From assembly GCF_022808715.1 (NCBI RefSeq), contig NZ_JAKZKX010000004.1, positions 62,001 through 126,000 on the forward strand: a stretch of DNA of 64,000 nt, read 5' to 3'. How positions within the stretch are numbered: the first letter of the stretch is position 1; the number at the start of each line of letters is the position of its first letter. Under the pieces are notes generated by a model. It searched no databases. It was not told the origin of the DNA and worked only from the letters and a program-made list of their open reading frames with translations. The DNA comes from Fundidesulfovibrio agrisoli. GTDB lineage: Bacteria; Desulfobacterota; Desulfovibrionia; Desulfovibrionales; Desulfovibrionaceae. This document shows positions 34,078 to 45,583 of this stretch, piece after piece. The translations under genes and the position numbers were made by a program.

Positions 34078-34776
34078 ATGCTGATCAGAACGTTCGAGCA
34101 CGAGCCCTTCGAGGGCCCGGCCAACATAGAGGCCTGGGCCGCCAAGCGCGGCCACACCATGGTGAGGACCTTCCTGCACGCCGGGGACGCCCTGCCCCAG
34201 GCGCCCGACTACGACATGCTGGTGGTCATGGGCGGCGGCATGAGCGTGCACGACGAGCTTCAGTTCCCCTGGATGCGCGAGGAGAAGGAGTGCCTCAAGC
34301 AGGCCGTTGCCAGGGGCCGCAGCGTGCTGGGCGTGTGCCTGGGCGCGCAGATGCTCTCCGAGGCGCTCGGCGGGTTCGTGACTCCAGGCCTTCACCGGGA
34401 GATCGGCTGGCACCCCGTGCGGCTGACGCCCTGGGCCGCGGGGAGCCCCGCCTTCGCCGGGCTGCCCAAAAGTTTCATGGGCTTCCACTGGCACGGGGAG
34501 ACGTTCTCAATCCCGCGCGGGGCCACGTTGCTGGCCGAGAGCGACGCCTGCGCGCATCAGGCCTTCGCCGTGGGGGCCAAGCTGGTGGGGGTGCAGTTCC
34601 ACTTCGAGACCACGCTTGCGAGCATGGAGCAGTTTCTGGCCGGAGCCGGGGACGACCTGGGCCAGGGCGGCTATGTGCAGACCGCGGAACAGATGCGTGA
34701 AGGCGCTGCGCTGCACATGGCCGCGCTGGAGGCGATGCTGTTCAGGCTGCTGGACAACATGGCCCGGGAGATTTGA
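34078..34776 (+). CDS. Type 1 glutamine amidotransferase
   Basis: The start is at 34078 behind GAGGAG. The 232-aa protein is a stand-alone class I amidotransferase: MGGGMSVHDE, the nucleophile C87 in GVCLGAQM, FHWHGETF and the catalytic His in VQFHFET. It lacks a synthetase partner domain, and no neighbouring synthetase is visible, so the ammonia acceptor or substrate is unknown. It is divergent from the arsenosugar-type glycosyltransferase gene and is followed directly by a large hairpin. Confidence 0.88.
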   Translation: MLIRTFEHEPFEGPANIEAWAAKRGHTMVRTFLHAGDALPQAPDYDMLVVMGGGMSVHDELQFPWMREEKECLKQAVARGRSVLGVCLGAQMLSEALGGFVTPGLHREIGWHPVRLTPWAAGSPAFAGLPKSFMGFHWHGETFSIPRGATLLAESDACAHQAFAVGAKLVGVQFHFETTLASMEQFLAGAGDDLGQGGYVQTAEQMREGAALHMAALEAMLFRLLDNMAREI

Positions 34777-34804
34777 GGGGAGTTCGGATTTGTTTGGGTT
34801 GTAG

Positions 34805-34893
34805 TCTCTCCGGGAGCGCCCTCCGGCGCGGGACAGGACGATATATTTGAAGAATATCGCCCTGTCCCGGCCCGGAGGGCGCTCCCGGAGAGA
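34805..34893. repeat. Large 40-bp-arm inverted repeat
   Basis: Arms 34805-34844 and 34854-34893 match at 37 of 40 positions around a 9-nt loop. It begins 29 bp after the amidotransferase gene, has no T tract, and could be a MITE-like remnant or an mRNA-stabilising hairpin. Confidence 0.85.
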
Positions 34894-34896
34894 CAG

Positions 34897-35122
34897 CCCG
34901 TCGCAGCGCGGAATATTTGCGACGATAAACCGTGTATCCCTCCGTGCAACGCGAAGCCGGAAGGGAGTCCAGAGGGCCGAAGGTCCTTTGGCCGCCGGAG
35001 GCATCCGGGCGATCCCGTCTCAGCGCGGGAGTGTGGCGGCAAAGAGCCGTAGCGGTCGCCGTGAACGCGAAGCCGAGAGGGAGTCCAGAGGGCCGAAGGC
35101 CCTTTGGCCGCCGGAGGCCATC
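34897..35122 (+). repeat. About 117-bp tandem duplication carrying two REP-like elements
   Basis: Two diverged units begin CCCGTC(G/T)CAGCGCGG at 34897 and 35014. Each ends with the REP-like segment CGTG(A/C)AACGCGAAGC ... CCAGAGGGCC/GGCCCTTTGG ... GCCGCCGGAGGC (34943-35004 and 35060-35122). The second copy lies just before the ribosome site of the next gene. Confidence 0.75.
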
Positions 35123-35154
35123 TTCAACCATTTAACGTCCAACAGGAGTCGTCA

Positions 35155-35685
35155 GTGCGCAAGGCGGAACGCGAGATCAAGGATTTCAAGCTGGTGGAGG
35201 CGCTCCTGCAGCGCGCCGAGTACGTCCATATGGCCCTGTGGGACGGCGCCAGCCCCTACGTGATCCCCGTGAGCTTCGGCTACAAGGACCGGGTGCTCTA
35301 CTTCCACAGCGCGCTCAAAGGCCGCAAGGCCGAGTGCCTGCGCACCTGCGACCGGGTGAGCTTCGACGCGGTGCTGGAGTACGAGCTGTGCCGCCAGTTG
35401 AAGTCCTGCGGGTACACGGCGCACTTCAAGTCCGTGGTGGGCGTGGGCCGGGCCAGCCTCATCGAGGACAAGGACGCCAAGCGCGCCGCGCTGGACATCA
35501 TCATGTCGCACTACGACGGCCCCACGGGCCACTACCCCGACGAGGTGCTGGACGTGACCGCGGTGGTCCGGGTGGACATCGAGGAGCTGACGGGCAAGTC
35601 CAACCCGCCCTGGCAGGGCGACGAGGCGCTGGAAGTGGTGGAAACTGTGGGCGGCGAGGGCGAGCGCCTGTCCTCAGCGGACTAG
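35155..35685 (+). CDS. Pyridoxamine 5'-phosphate oxidase-like flavin-binding protein
   Basis: A GTG start at 35155 is chosen because AGGAG lies 6 bp upstream and the earlier in-frame ATG lies inside a REP-like repeat. The 176-aa protein matches the NimA-like branch of the split-barrel FMN-binding family: VHMALWDGASPYVIPVSFGYKDRVLYFHSALKGRK, then FKSVVGVGRASLIED. Such proteins bind flavin or deazaflavin, and some detoxify nitro compounds. The substrate is unknown. It is monocistronic, with a strong terminator. Confidence 0.85.
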   Translation: MRKAEREIKDFKLVEALLQRAEYVHMALWDGASPYVIPVSFGYKDRVLYFHSALKGRKAECLRTCDRVSFDAVLEYELCRQLKSCGYTAHFKSVVGVGRASLIEDKDAKRAALDIIMSHYDGPTGHYPDEVLDVTAVVRVDIEELTGKSNPPWQGDEALEVVETVGGEGERLSSAD

Positions 35686-35704
35686 ACCGGTTAAAGTTGA
35701 GTTT

Positions 35705-35742
35705 CAACGCCCCGCGACGCGCGTCGCGGGGCGTTTTCGTTT
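35705..35742 (+). terminator. Rho-independent terminator
   Basis: A perfect palindrome of 14-bp arms (ACGCCCCGCGACGC and its complement, 35707-35734) is followed by TTTTCGTTTT. Confidence 0.88.
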
Positions 35743-37073
35743 TAGATGCCTTCCAGCTCGGCCACGCACTCCACGTGCGGGGTGTGGGGGAAGAGGTCCA
35801 CGGGGGTGACTCGGCGCACGGCGTACTTTTCGGCCAGCCGGGCCAGGTCGCGGGCCAGGGTGGAGGGGTTGCAGGAGACGTAGACCATCCGCTTGGCGGC
35901 CGAGGCCAGGAGCGTGTCCACGGTCTCGGGGTGCAGGCCGGAGCGGGGCGGGTCCAGCACGATGACGTCCGGGGCGGCCTGTTCGCGGGCCAGGGAGTCC
36001 TTGAGGTCGCCGGGCACGAAGGCGCAGTTGAGCAGGTTGTTGGCCGAGGCGTTCTCCCGGGCGTCCTCCACGGCTTCGTCGTTGACCTCGAACCCGGTGA
36101 CGGCCCGGGCCTTGCGGGCCATGTACAGGGAGAGGCCCCCCGCGCCGCTGTAGAGGTCCCACACGGTCTCCTGCCCGGTGAGGCGCGCGGCCTCCACGGC
36201 CTTGGCGTAGAGCAGGGCGGCGGCGCCGGTGTTGGTCTGGAAGAAGGCCTCGGCGCTCACGCCGAAGCGCAGTCCGTCCATCTCCTCCTCAAGGAAGCCG
36301 TCGCCCAGGGTCCAGGCGCGGCTCTCGGGGATGGCGTAGTCGCCCCGGTCGCGGCGGATGCCCAGCACCACGCCGGTGAGCTCGTCCGGGAAGCGGTCCA
36401 TGAGCTCCTTGCCCAGGCCCTGCAGCTTGCCCACGGGGGAGCGCGGCCCCACGATGATCATGGCCAGCCACTTGCCCGAGCTTTCGGAGCGGCGAAGCAC
36501 CAGGTGCCGCCAGACGCCCGTGCCGGTCTTGAAGTAGAAGGGCGGCAGGGTGGTGCGGGCGGCCAGCTCGCGCACGGCCGCCAGGATGCGCATGGCGGTC
36601 TCGGGCATGAGGAAGCACTGGGTGACCTCCTCCACGCGGCCCGGCTCGAAGCGGCGGCGCAGGCCGATGCGCGGTCCGGGGGCGAAGGAGAACTCCATCT
36701 TGTTGCGGTAGCGGCGCTCCAGCGGCGAGGCGATGACGGGCTCGACCTCGATCTCGATGCGGCCCAGGCGGCGCAGCTGCTCCTGGACGATCTCGCGCTT
36801 CCAGGCCAGCTGGGCCTCGTAGGAGGCGTCCTGCCAGGTGCAGCCGCCGCAGACGCCGAAGTGCGGGCAGAAGGGCTGCACGGCGTGGGGAGAGGGTTCG
36901 ATCACGCGGGTGGCCACGGCGTGCAGGCAGCTCTTTTCGGTCTTGACCACGCGGGCTTCAACAAGGGAGCCGGGGAGGCCGCCTTCGACGAACACGACGC
37001 GCCCGTCCTGGCGGGCCAGGCCGGCCCCGCCGAACGCCGGACGCTCGATACGGATTTCCATGGTTTCTGTCAT
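35742..37073 (-). CDS. rlmD: 23S rRNA (uracil-5-)-methyltransferase RlmD/RumA
   Basis: The protein (443 aa from the ATG at 37073) has an N-terminal TRAM-like RNA-binding domain and a 4Fe-4S motif CPHFGVCGGC with a likely fourth Cys in VTQCF. The SAM-binding domain shows VWDLYSGAGGLSLYMA, VLDPPRSGLHP and the catalytic Cys in VSCNPSTLARD. It methylates C5 of a 23S rRNA uridine. Alternative starts are 37088 and 37061; none has a good ribosome site. The end of the gene is convergent with the flavin-binding protein gene. Confidence 0.92.
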   Translation of the reverse strand: MTETMEIRIERPAFGGAGLARQDGRVVFVEGGLPGSLVEARVVKTEKSCLHAVATRVIEPSPHAVQPFCPHFGVCGGCTWQDASYEAQLAWKREIVQEQLRRLGRIEIEVEPVIASPLERRYRNKMEFSFAPGPRIGLRRRFEPGRVEEVTQCFLMPETAMRILAAVRELAARTTLPPFYFKTGTGVWRHLVLRRSESSGKWLAMIIVGPRSPVGKLQGLGKELMDRFPDELTGVVLGIRRDRGDYAIPESRAWTLGDGFLEEEMDGLRFGVSAEAFFQTNTGAAALLYAKAVEAARLTGQETVWDLYSGAGGLSLYMARKARAVTGFEVNDEAVEDARENASANNLLNCAFVPGDLKDSLAREQAAPDVIVLDPPRSGLHPETVDTLLASAAKRMVYVSCNPSTLARDLARLAEKYAVRRVTPVDLFPHTPHVECVAELEGI

Positions 37074-37180
37074 GCGCAGAGCATGCACACGGAATGGGCG
37101 TCTGGCAAGGGCCGGAGAGGCAAACCAGAGTCTTGCGGGCGGGAAGAGTTGGATGTATGGCGGCCCCGGGAGGAACCGCG

Positions 37181-38215
37181 ATGAAACCTATTTTGGCCGC
37201 GCTGCTGCTGGCCCTCACGGCTCTGCCCGCCCTGGCCCAGGAGTGGCAGGTGCGCGGCATCTGCGACATGCGCCGAAACCCCGGCCCCGGGCGCGGGGGG
37301 GAGTGCGTCCAACTGGCCACGGAGGTGCTCATGCTCCTGCCGGACAAGGCCGGGCCGGACAACTACGCCGTCATCGCGGACCTCGCCGACAATTTCGAGA
37401 AGTCCTCCGTCACCTGGGATGCTCCCTGCCCGGACCCAAAGCACTGCCCCGAAGCCGCCTACACCATCCGCTACACCTCTGTTTCAAAGAAAGTGCTGAA
37501 GCTGGCCAAAGACCAGATTTACACCGCCTTCGTCTGCCGGGAGAACCTCTCGGATGCGGCGCCGGACGAGGCCGCCTGCAGGCTCAAGCTGCTCAAGGTG
37601 GTGCGCGAGCTGGTGAACAGGGCCCGCAAGGAGGGGGCGCTGCTGGCCCTCATCAAGTGCGGCGGGCAGGAGAGCGAGGCCATCCGGCCGGACGGCGCGG
37701 GCGCGCGCGGCTACGAGCTGATGTACGCCTTCGTGCAGTTGCCGGACCTGCTGCCCATCGCCGGGGACGACCCCAAGTCCGCGGCCAGACAGGCCATGAA
37801 CCAACTGGTGGAGCCGGATAAGGGACAGGCCAAGGCTGCGGTGCAGCCCGTATCCAAGCCCACGCCGGCGGGCCAGGGAGTGAAGGCGGCGCCCGCTTCC
37901 GCACCGGCTTCCGCCAGCGGCGCCGCGGCAGGCGCGGCCACGGGGTCCGCCGGATCGGCCGGGTTCACCACGATAGGCACCGTGACGGCCGGGCCGGGCG
38001 AGATCGTGCTGCAGGTGGCCTCGCTGCCCAACCTGGTGCAGGCCGAAACCCTGGCGGACCGGCTCTCCCGGGCGGGCATCGAGTCAGGGTTCGAGCACGC
38101 CGAGGTCAACGGCCGGGAAGTGTACCGGGTGCTGGCCAAGGGCAGGGGTGCCCCCGAAGCGTTCCGCCAGAGGCTGGCGGAGATGGGTTTCCCCGGGGCG
38201 ATCCAGAGAAGATAG
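37181..38215 (+). CDS. Exported SPOR-domain protein
   Basis: The start at 37181 follows GGGAGGAA and gives a good signal peptide (LLLALTALPALAQ). The 344-aa protein has an N-terminal Cys-containing domain (C26 and others, CPDPKHCPEAAYTIRY) that I do not recognise. An Ala/Pro/Gly-rich linker (about 225-275) and a C-terminal SPOR domain (about 275-344, IVLQVASLPNLVQAETLADRL) follow. SPOR domains bind denuded septal peptidoglycan, so a cell-division or envelope role is likely. It is monocistronic, divergent from rlmD. Confidence 0.82.
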   Translation: MKPILAALLLALTALPALAQEWQVRGICDMRRNPGPGRGGECVQLATEVLMLLPDKAGPDNYAVIADLADNFEKSSVTWDAPCPDPKHCPEAAYTIRYTSVSKKVLKLAKDQIYTAFVCRENLSDAAPDEAACRLKLLKVVRELVNRARKEGALLALIKCGGQESEAIRPDGAGARGYELMYAFVQLPDLLPIAGDDPKSAARQAMNQLVEPDKGQAKAAVQPVSKPTPAGQGVKAAPASAPASASGAAAGAATGSAGSAGFTTIGTVTAGPGEIVLQVASLPNLVQAETLADRLSRAGIESGFEHAEVNGREVYRVLAKGRGAPEAFRQRLAEMGFPGAIQRR

Positions 38216-38251
38216 ACCTGCCGGGCCGCGTTCGCGGCCGGTTCATGCCCG

Positions 38252-39997
38252 CTACGGCCCGTCCGCGTTCGCGGCAAGACGCCGGGCATCCCTCCCCTCG
38301 TCCACGACAGTCATGATGGAAAAAGACCTGTAGGCCACGGTCAGGAGCCTTGGATCGTCCGGGGCGAATTTCATGTTGCGCCCGTTCCATTCCGAATACT
38401 GCACCTCGATGATGTTCAGTCCCTGTTCACCATCGAACTCGAAAGAATGGTCCTGGGCGCACATGGTACAGTCTTTCCCGGGCGGATTATAAACGCTCGC
38501 CTGCAAACCGTTGACGACGTATCTGATGGAAAGCCCGGGAATGGGGCTTTCGAATGATGCCAACATTCGCAATTTTGTCCGTTGCTGCAAGTTGACGCAA
38601 ATGACACTAGTGGGGCCGATGCCCCATAAGAATGGTGTCTTGTTGCGGCCGTCCAGCTCTACAACTCCAAATCCAGCTGTTTTGTATCCTGGCTCCGCCC
38701 GTTGTTCTTTGAACAGGTCGATGACCGTTCTGGAATACATTCTGTCGGTAATCGCATGGAAATTTATGGCGAGCAGGGCCACGGCGACAACGAGCGGGGC
38801 AATGGCGAAGGTGCGCGCCCATACGGGAGAACGGAACATTGCGGTGATTTCCGCGACGGCCGCCGCCATCAATTCCTTCGAGGGTCTTACCGTCCAATTT
38901 CCCTGCCGTATGGCCCTCCTGACTTGCTCCACGGGTTCCTGAATGAAATGGTTGAGGGCAATGGATAGGATGATCGACAGCAGTACGGAGACAACGCCGT
39001 ATGCATTATGTTGCTGGAGTATTTTTGCGATTGGAAATTGCACGATTATGTTGGCTACCAACATGTGGCAAATGTAGATGGGGTAGGAGAGTTCCCCGAT
39101 GGCCCTGTCAAACACCAAGTTTTTTGAATGGCGGAATGCGAACGGAAGCGAGATTATGAATATGGTCAAATAGGCAGAGTACAAGGTCTGTCTGCCAACA
39201 GGGAGGGTGCAGAGCCAGAGGGTCGCTGCGATCAGGAGTATGGAGCAGAATTTTGAAATTGTGTCCAGCAGCGCGCTCTCCTTTGTCAGGTATGCCCTAT
39301 AGAACCTGTAGAGCAGGCCGCCTGTGACGAAGAAGATGAGTTCCGAAGGAAAGAAACGTTGGTCCCAGACGTCGCCGTGCAACCCCGACCAGGAGACCGC
39401 CGCCCGGGCGAGCAGCGATAGTGCGGCTATGGCGGCCAGGGTCGCGACGCCCTTTCTCGCGAACAGCGGCACGATCAGGTAGAAGGAATATTCAAGGCCC
39501 AAACTCCACCCCTGCGGGACCATTAGAAAATTGGCCGCCAGGGGGGCCGGCAGGTCGGGTGAGAAGAAAAGCCTGCCTGTGTCCGGGGCGATGCTGAGAA
39601 ACAGCCCGACGTCAATGAAAAGCGCAGTGAGGTTAGAAACAGCGAGATAGAGTTTGGTTACAATGTCGAATTTGGTCCACTGTGAAACCTCCGCTGCCAT
39701 GACGATGCCGTATTTCGAATAGATGACGGCGCTGGCCAGGGCGACAGTGAAGTAGATCGGCAGAAGCCTCAGAAATCTGTTGAGGTAGAACGAACCCGGG
39801 GTCGAGTATCCTCCCTCAAGGATCATGAACATGTAAAAGCCCGAGATGATGAAGAAGGCTTCCACCGCCAGCCCGCCGTCGACACCGTTGATTCCCGGAA
39901 TGCCCTGTGTATGGCTGATAACCACACATATGGCCAATATCGATCTGAGGAGGCCAAGCCCGAACGGAAAGGTGCGTGACATGCGCGGTGATCTCAT
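38252..39997 (-). CDS. Acyltransferase 3 family membrane protein (OafA/YrhL type)
   Basis: The 581-aa protein has about ten transmembrane helices (residues 10-370), with the acyltransferase-3 hallmarks ISHTQG in the first helix, AVEAFFIISGFYMF, and R-L-P-I-Y. About 190 residues follow that are largely extracytoplasmic after a last helix (FAIAPLVVAVALLAINF). It probably O-acylates a polysaccharide or lipid headgroup. Its base composition is clearly more AT-rich than its neighbours and codon use is less biased, a sign of horizontal acquisition. No Shine-Dalgarno is seen at the chosen start. Confidence 0.88.
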   Translation of the reverse strand: MRSPRMSRTFPFGLGLLRSILAICVVISHTQGIPGINGVDGGLAVEAFFIISGFYMFMILEGGYSTPGSFYLNRFLRLLPIYFTVALASAVIYSKYGIVMAAEVSQWTKFDIVTKLYLAVSNLTALFIDVGLFLSIAPDTGRLFFSPDLPAPLAANFLMVPQGWSLGLEYSFYLIVPLFARKGVATLAAIAALSLLARAAVSWSGLHGDVWDQRFFPSELIFFVTGGLLYRFYRAYLTKESALLDTISKFCSILLIAATLWLCTLPVGRQTLYSAYLTIFIISLPFAFRHSKNLVFDRAIGELSYPIYICHMLVANIIVQFPIAKILQQHNAYGVVSVLLSIILSIALNHFIQEPVEQVRRAIRQGNWTVRPSKELMAAAVAEITAMFRSPVWARTFAIAPLVVAVALLAINFHAITDRMYSRTVIDLFKEQRAEPGYKTAGFGVVELDGRNKTPFLWGIGPTSVICVNLQQRTKLRMLASFESPIPGLSIRYVVNGLQASVYNPPGKDCTMCAQDHSFEFDGEQGLNIIEVQYSEWNGRNMKFAPDDPRLLTVAYRSFSIMTVVDEGRDARRLAANADGP

Positions 39998-40128
39998 GTG
40001 GCGAAGGGTATTGGTGCTCTTGTGATGCCTTCAAAAAACTGCCGGTTTTGACCGCGCCGGGCGTGCGAGGCCCTCCGTCGGGGATGCGGTCAGCTAGCCG
40101 AGCCCGGCCGAAACTGTCAACGGGTGCG

Positions 40129-40158
40129 AAAAAACGCGGCCGTTTCCGGCCGCGTTTT
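40129..40158 (-). terminator. Rho-independent terminator of secA
   Basis: The stem AACGCGGCCG / CGGCCGCGTT (40133-40142 and 40147-40156) is followed on the minus strand by TTTTTT. Confidence 0.88.
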
Positions 40159-40186
40159 CATTTGCTGACTGGCGAGTTCGAGAACC

Positions 40187-42700
<2,514 letters not shown>

Positions 42701-42724
42701 GCTGTCTCCTTACTGACGTCGGGG

Positions 42725-42760
42725 GCGCGCGGTGCGCGCCGGGCGGGGGCCTGGGCCCCC
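42725..42760 (-). terminator. Two consecutive GC hairpins after the oxidase operon
   Basis: GCGCGC/GCGCGC (42725-42739) and GGGGGCC/GGCCCCC (42745-42760) lie between the minus-strand oxidase pair and secA. There is no T tract, so termination is uncertain. Confidence 0.4.
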
Positions 42761-42780
42761 TCGGGCGGTATGGGCCCGTT

Positions 42781-43953
42781 CTAGGAAATGATCTCCAGCC
42801 AGTGTCCCACGCCGATTCCGGCCGGGGCTCCGGCCCGCAGTTGGATCACGCAGCCCGCGCAGCCGGAGAGCATCAGCTCCCCCTGCTCGGGCGCGTAGAA
42901 TTCGAGGCAGCGCTTGGCCACCTGGTCGGACAGCTCGGGGGCGGAGAGCTTGAGCGATCCGCCGAAGCCGCAGCAGAGGTTCTTCTTGCCGCGCGTGGAG
43001 AGCCTCTTGCCCAGGAGCCCGCTCAGGAACTTCTGGTCCTGCCCGGCGCCCGCGCCGTGGCAGGGCGCGTGGTAGTGCACCTTGTCCGGGGCGTTGTCCC
43101 GCACTTCGTACACGGCCTTGCCCGCCAGGGAGGAGAGCGGGGTCAGCGCGTGGACCCAGCGCTCGCGCTCGCCCAGCTCCCAGCCGAGCTCCGCGTCGGC
43201 GTAGCCCTTGAGGCCGCATCGGCAGGTGGCGCAGAAGACCACGATCTCGGGGCGCCCAGCATCGCGCCAGGCCTGCACGTTCTTGAGCTGCATCTGGCGC
43301 TGCGGCTCCTTGAGCCCGGCGTGGCCCAGGGTGCAGGCGCAGCAGGTGAAGCCGGGGTTGGGCAGCAGGTCGAAGCCCATGCCGCGCAGCATCTTCCCGG
43401 CCGTCTCGTTCCACTGCGGGCGCACGTGGCTGGCCACGCAGCCGGGGAACACTACGGCCTTGCGCCCCCGGCCGCAAGCCTCGAAAGAAACGGCCTTGAC
43501 CCACGGCTCGGCGGCCTTTCCGGCGTCCAGGGCCTTGAGGCCCGAGAGCATGGATTCCAGCCTGCCGTAGCGGAAATGCGGGGCGAAGCGCGAGAGCGTG
43601 GCCATCATGGGCCAGAGCACCTTGGCCTGGCCCACCCACAGGCCCCAGAGCACGGAGCGGATGTTGGGGTTGGCGGCGCGCATCTCCGTCACCAGCCTGG
43701 GGGCGCAGAGCTTGTTGGGGCAGGCCTTCTCGCACTTGCCGCAGCTCAGGCACTTGCCGGTGAGACGCAGGGCGGCCTTGGCCGCGATGTCGTGGTCGGG
43801 GTCGTCCAGGGCGGTGTTCAGGGCGAACTTGGCGCGGGGGCTCAGTTCCTCTTTTCCGGTGGCGGCGAAAAGGGGGCAGACTTCCAGGCAGCGCCCGCAG
43901 AAGACGCACTTGGGCTCGCGCGGGGCCTGGGAGGCGGTGGTGTCGGTGCTCAT
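42781..43953 (-). CDS. GlcF-like Fe-S subunit of an FAD-linked oxidase
   Basis: The 390-aa protein has two N-terminal 4Fe-4S motifs (CVFCGRCLEVCP and CLSCGKCEKACP) and two C-terminal cysteine-rich CCG domains (FTCCACTLGHAGL; LCCGFGGSLK, with a C-terminal CAGC). This is the iron-sulfur partner of GlcD/Dld-type oxidases in D-lactate or glycolate oxidation. It starts right at the end of the FAD subunit gene (stop and start adjacent), so the two proteins are almost certainly made together as a membrane-associated 2-hydroxyacid dehydrogenase. Confidence 0.9.
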   Translation of the reverse strand: MSTDTTASQAPREPKCVFCGRCLEVCPLFAATGKEELSPRAKFALNTALDDPDHDIAAKAALRLTGKCLSCGKCEKACPNKLCAPRLVTEMRAANPNIRSVLWGLWVGQAKVLWPMMATLSRFAPHFRYGRLESMLSGLKALDAGKAAEPWVKAVSFEACGRGRKAVVFPGCVASHVRPQWNETAGKMLRGMGFDLLPNPGFTCCACTLGHAGLKEPQRQMQLKNVQAWRDAGRPEIVVFCATCRCGLKGYADAELGWELGERERWVHALTPLSSLAGKAVYEVRDNAPDKVHYHAPCHGAGAGQDQKFLSGLLGKRLSTRGKKNLCCGFGGSLKLSAPELSDQVAKRCLEFYAPEQGELMLSGCAGCVIQLRAGAPAGIGVGHWLEIIS

Positions 43954-45333
43954 TTAGTATCCCTTGCCCGGGTTCATGATCCCCAGGGGGTCCAGGGCGG
44001 CCTTGACCGCGTGCATGGCGGCCAGGGCGTCGGGGCCGACCTTGCGGGCGATCCAGCCCATCTTGGAGAGGCCCACGCCGTGCTCGCCGGTGATGGTGCC
44101 GCCCAGCGACAGCGTCAGCTCCAGCACCTGGGCCTTGGCGTCCTTGATGCGCCTGCTCTCGTCCTGATCGGAGGCGTCGAACACGTAGTTGACGTGGATG
44201 TTGCCGTCGCCCAGGTGGCCGTAGGTGATGATCTTCACGTTCAGGTTCCTGGCGATCTCGCTGATGCGCTTCACCGTTTCGCCCACGCGGCCGCGCGGCA
44301 CGGCGATGTCGTCGGAGCTCTTGTCCGGCCCGTAGACGAACACGGCCTGGTTCACCTGGCGGCGGTGGCTCCAGAGGGCGTCCTCCTCTTCGGGGGTGCT
44401 GGCCTGCTCCAGCAGGGAGGGCGCGTTGGGCTCCACGGCTCGGCGCACGCGCTCCAGGTCGTGCTTGAGGGCCTCGCGCGAGCCGTCGATGGAGATGAGC
44501 AGCGCGGCCTTCGATCCCTCCGGCCAGGGCACGGAGCCGAGGCGGCCCAGGGCCCAGAGCACGTCGCCGGACATGAACTCCATGGCAGTGGGCAGGATGC
44601 CCGCCCGGAACACGTCGCGCATGGCGGCCAGGGCCTGGTCGTCGTTGGGGAACACGGCCAGCAGCGTCGCCTGGGATTCGGGCAGGGGCAGAAGTTTGAG
44701 CGTGGCCTCGGTGATGAGGCCCAGGGTGCCTTCGGAGCCCACGAACAGGCGGGCCAGGTCCAGCCCGGCAACGTCCTTGTGGCAGCGCGAGCCCAGGCGC
44801 AGCACCGTGCCGCCGGGCATCACCGCCTCCACGCCAAGGACCCAGTCCCGGGTGCAGCCGTACTTCACGGCGCGCAGGCCGCCCGCGTTCATGGCGATGT
44901 TGCCCGCGATGGAGGAGAACTGGGCGCTGGCCGGGTCCGGCGCGTAGAGCAGGCCCTTGGCCTTGGCGGCCTCCTGCAGTTCGCCGGTGACCACGCCTGG
45001 CTGGCACACGGCCACGAAGTCGTCGCCGTCGATATCCAGGATTTTGGCCATGCGCGCCGTGCTGACCACGATGCCCGGGGTGGTGGGCACGCAGCCGCCG
45101 ACAACGTTGGTGGCCCTGCCGCGCGCGTAGATGGGCACGCGCCACTCCTGCGCGAGGCGCAGCAGCTCGGAGCACTGTTCGGTATTTTCGGGGCGCACCA
45201 CGGCCAGGGGCTGGGCGAACTTGCGGCTGGCGTCCTTGCCGAAGGTGAGGGTCTCCTCCTGGCCGAGGATCAGGGCGTCGCCTGGGAATACGGCCTGCAG
45301 CGAGCGCAGGAGCGAATGGGGCAGGGTGGACAT
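43954..45333 (-). CDS. GlcD/D-lactate dehydrogenase-like FAD-binding oxidase
   Basis: The 459-aa protein has an FAD-binding type 4 (VAO-family) domain: PIYARGRATNVVGGCVPTTPG, SSIAGNIAMNAGGLRA and SEGTLGLITEATLKL. The FAD-oxidase C-domain ends TGEHGVGLSKMGWI...MNPGKGY. Together with the downstream Fe-S subunit it should oxidise D-lactate or glycolate and feed electrons to the membrane pool, a core reaction in lactate-using sulfate reducers. The substrate is not proven by sequence. Confidence 0.9.
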   Translation of the reverse strand: MSTLPHSLLRSLQAVFPGDALILGQEETLTFGKDASRKFAQPLAVVRPENTEQCSELLRLAQEWRVPIYARGRATNVVGGCVPTTPGIVVSTARMAKILDIDGDDFVAVCQPGVVTGELQEAAKAKGLLYAPDPASAQFSSIAGNIAMNAGGLRAVKYGCTRDWVLGVEAVMPGGTVLRLGSRCHKDVAGLDLARLFVGSEGTLGLITEATLKLLPLPESQATLLAVFPNDDQALAAMRDVFRAGILPTAMEFMSGDVLWALGRLGSVPWPEGSKAALLISIDGSREALKHDLERVRRAVEPNAPSLLEQASTPEEEDALWSHRRQVNQAVFVYGPDKSSDDIAVPRGRVGETVKRISEIARNLNVKIITYGHLGDGNIHVNYVFDASDQDESRRIKDAKAQVLELTLSLGGTITGEHGVGLSKMGWIARKVGPDALAAMHAVKAALDPLGIMNPGKGY

Positions 45334-45583
45334 GCTCGGTGGGCCTGTAATCTCTTGTGGATGTTGGGAATTTGTCCGGGAACGGCTGGGGAGGGCGCGC
45401 GCCTGGAGCGGCCCCCGGGCGGCCGCCGTATTTTTTCAGGATCACTTACATCAGAAATCCCGCTAGTCAAGGCCGCAGGAGCCCGAAAAGCGTGGCTGGC
45501 CCTTGCCGCAAACGCCTTGCGGGGGTATCGGGAAGGTTGGCCCGGGAGGGCCGGAACCGGAGTCCGGCGAGGGGGAGGGTGTT

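Noticed and set aside
45498-45515. Second sigma-54 promoter candidate before the ICMT gene
   Set aside because: The doublets are one base too close, so the fixed spacing rule fails.
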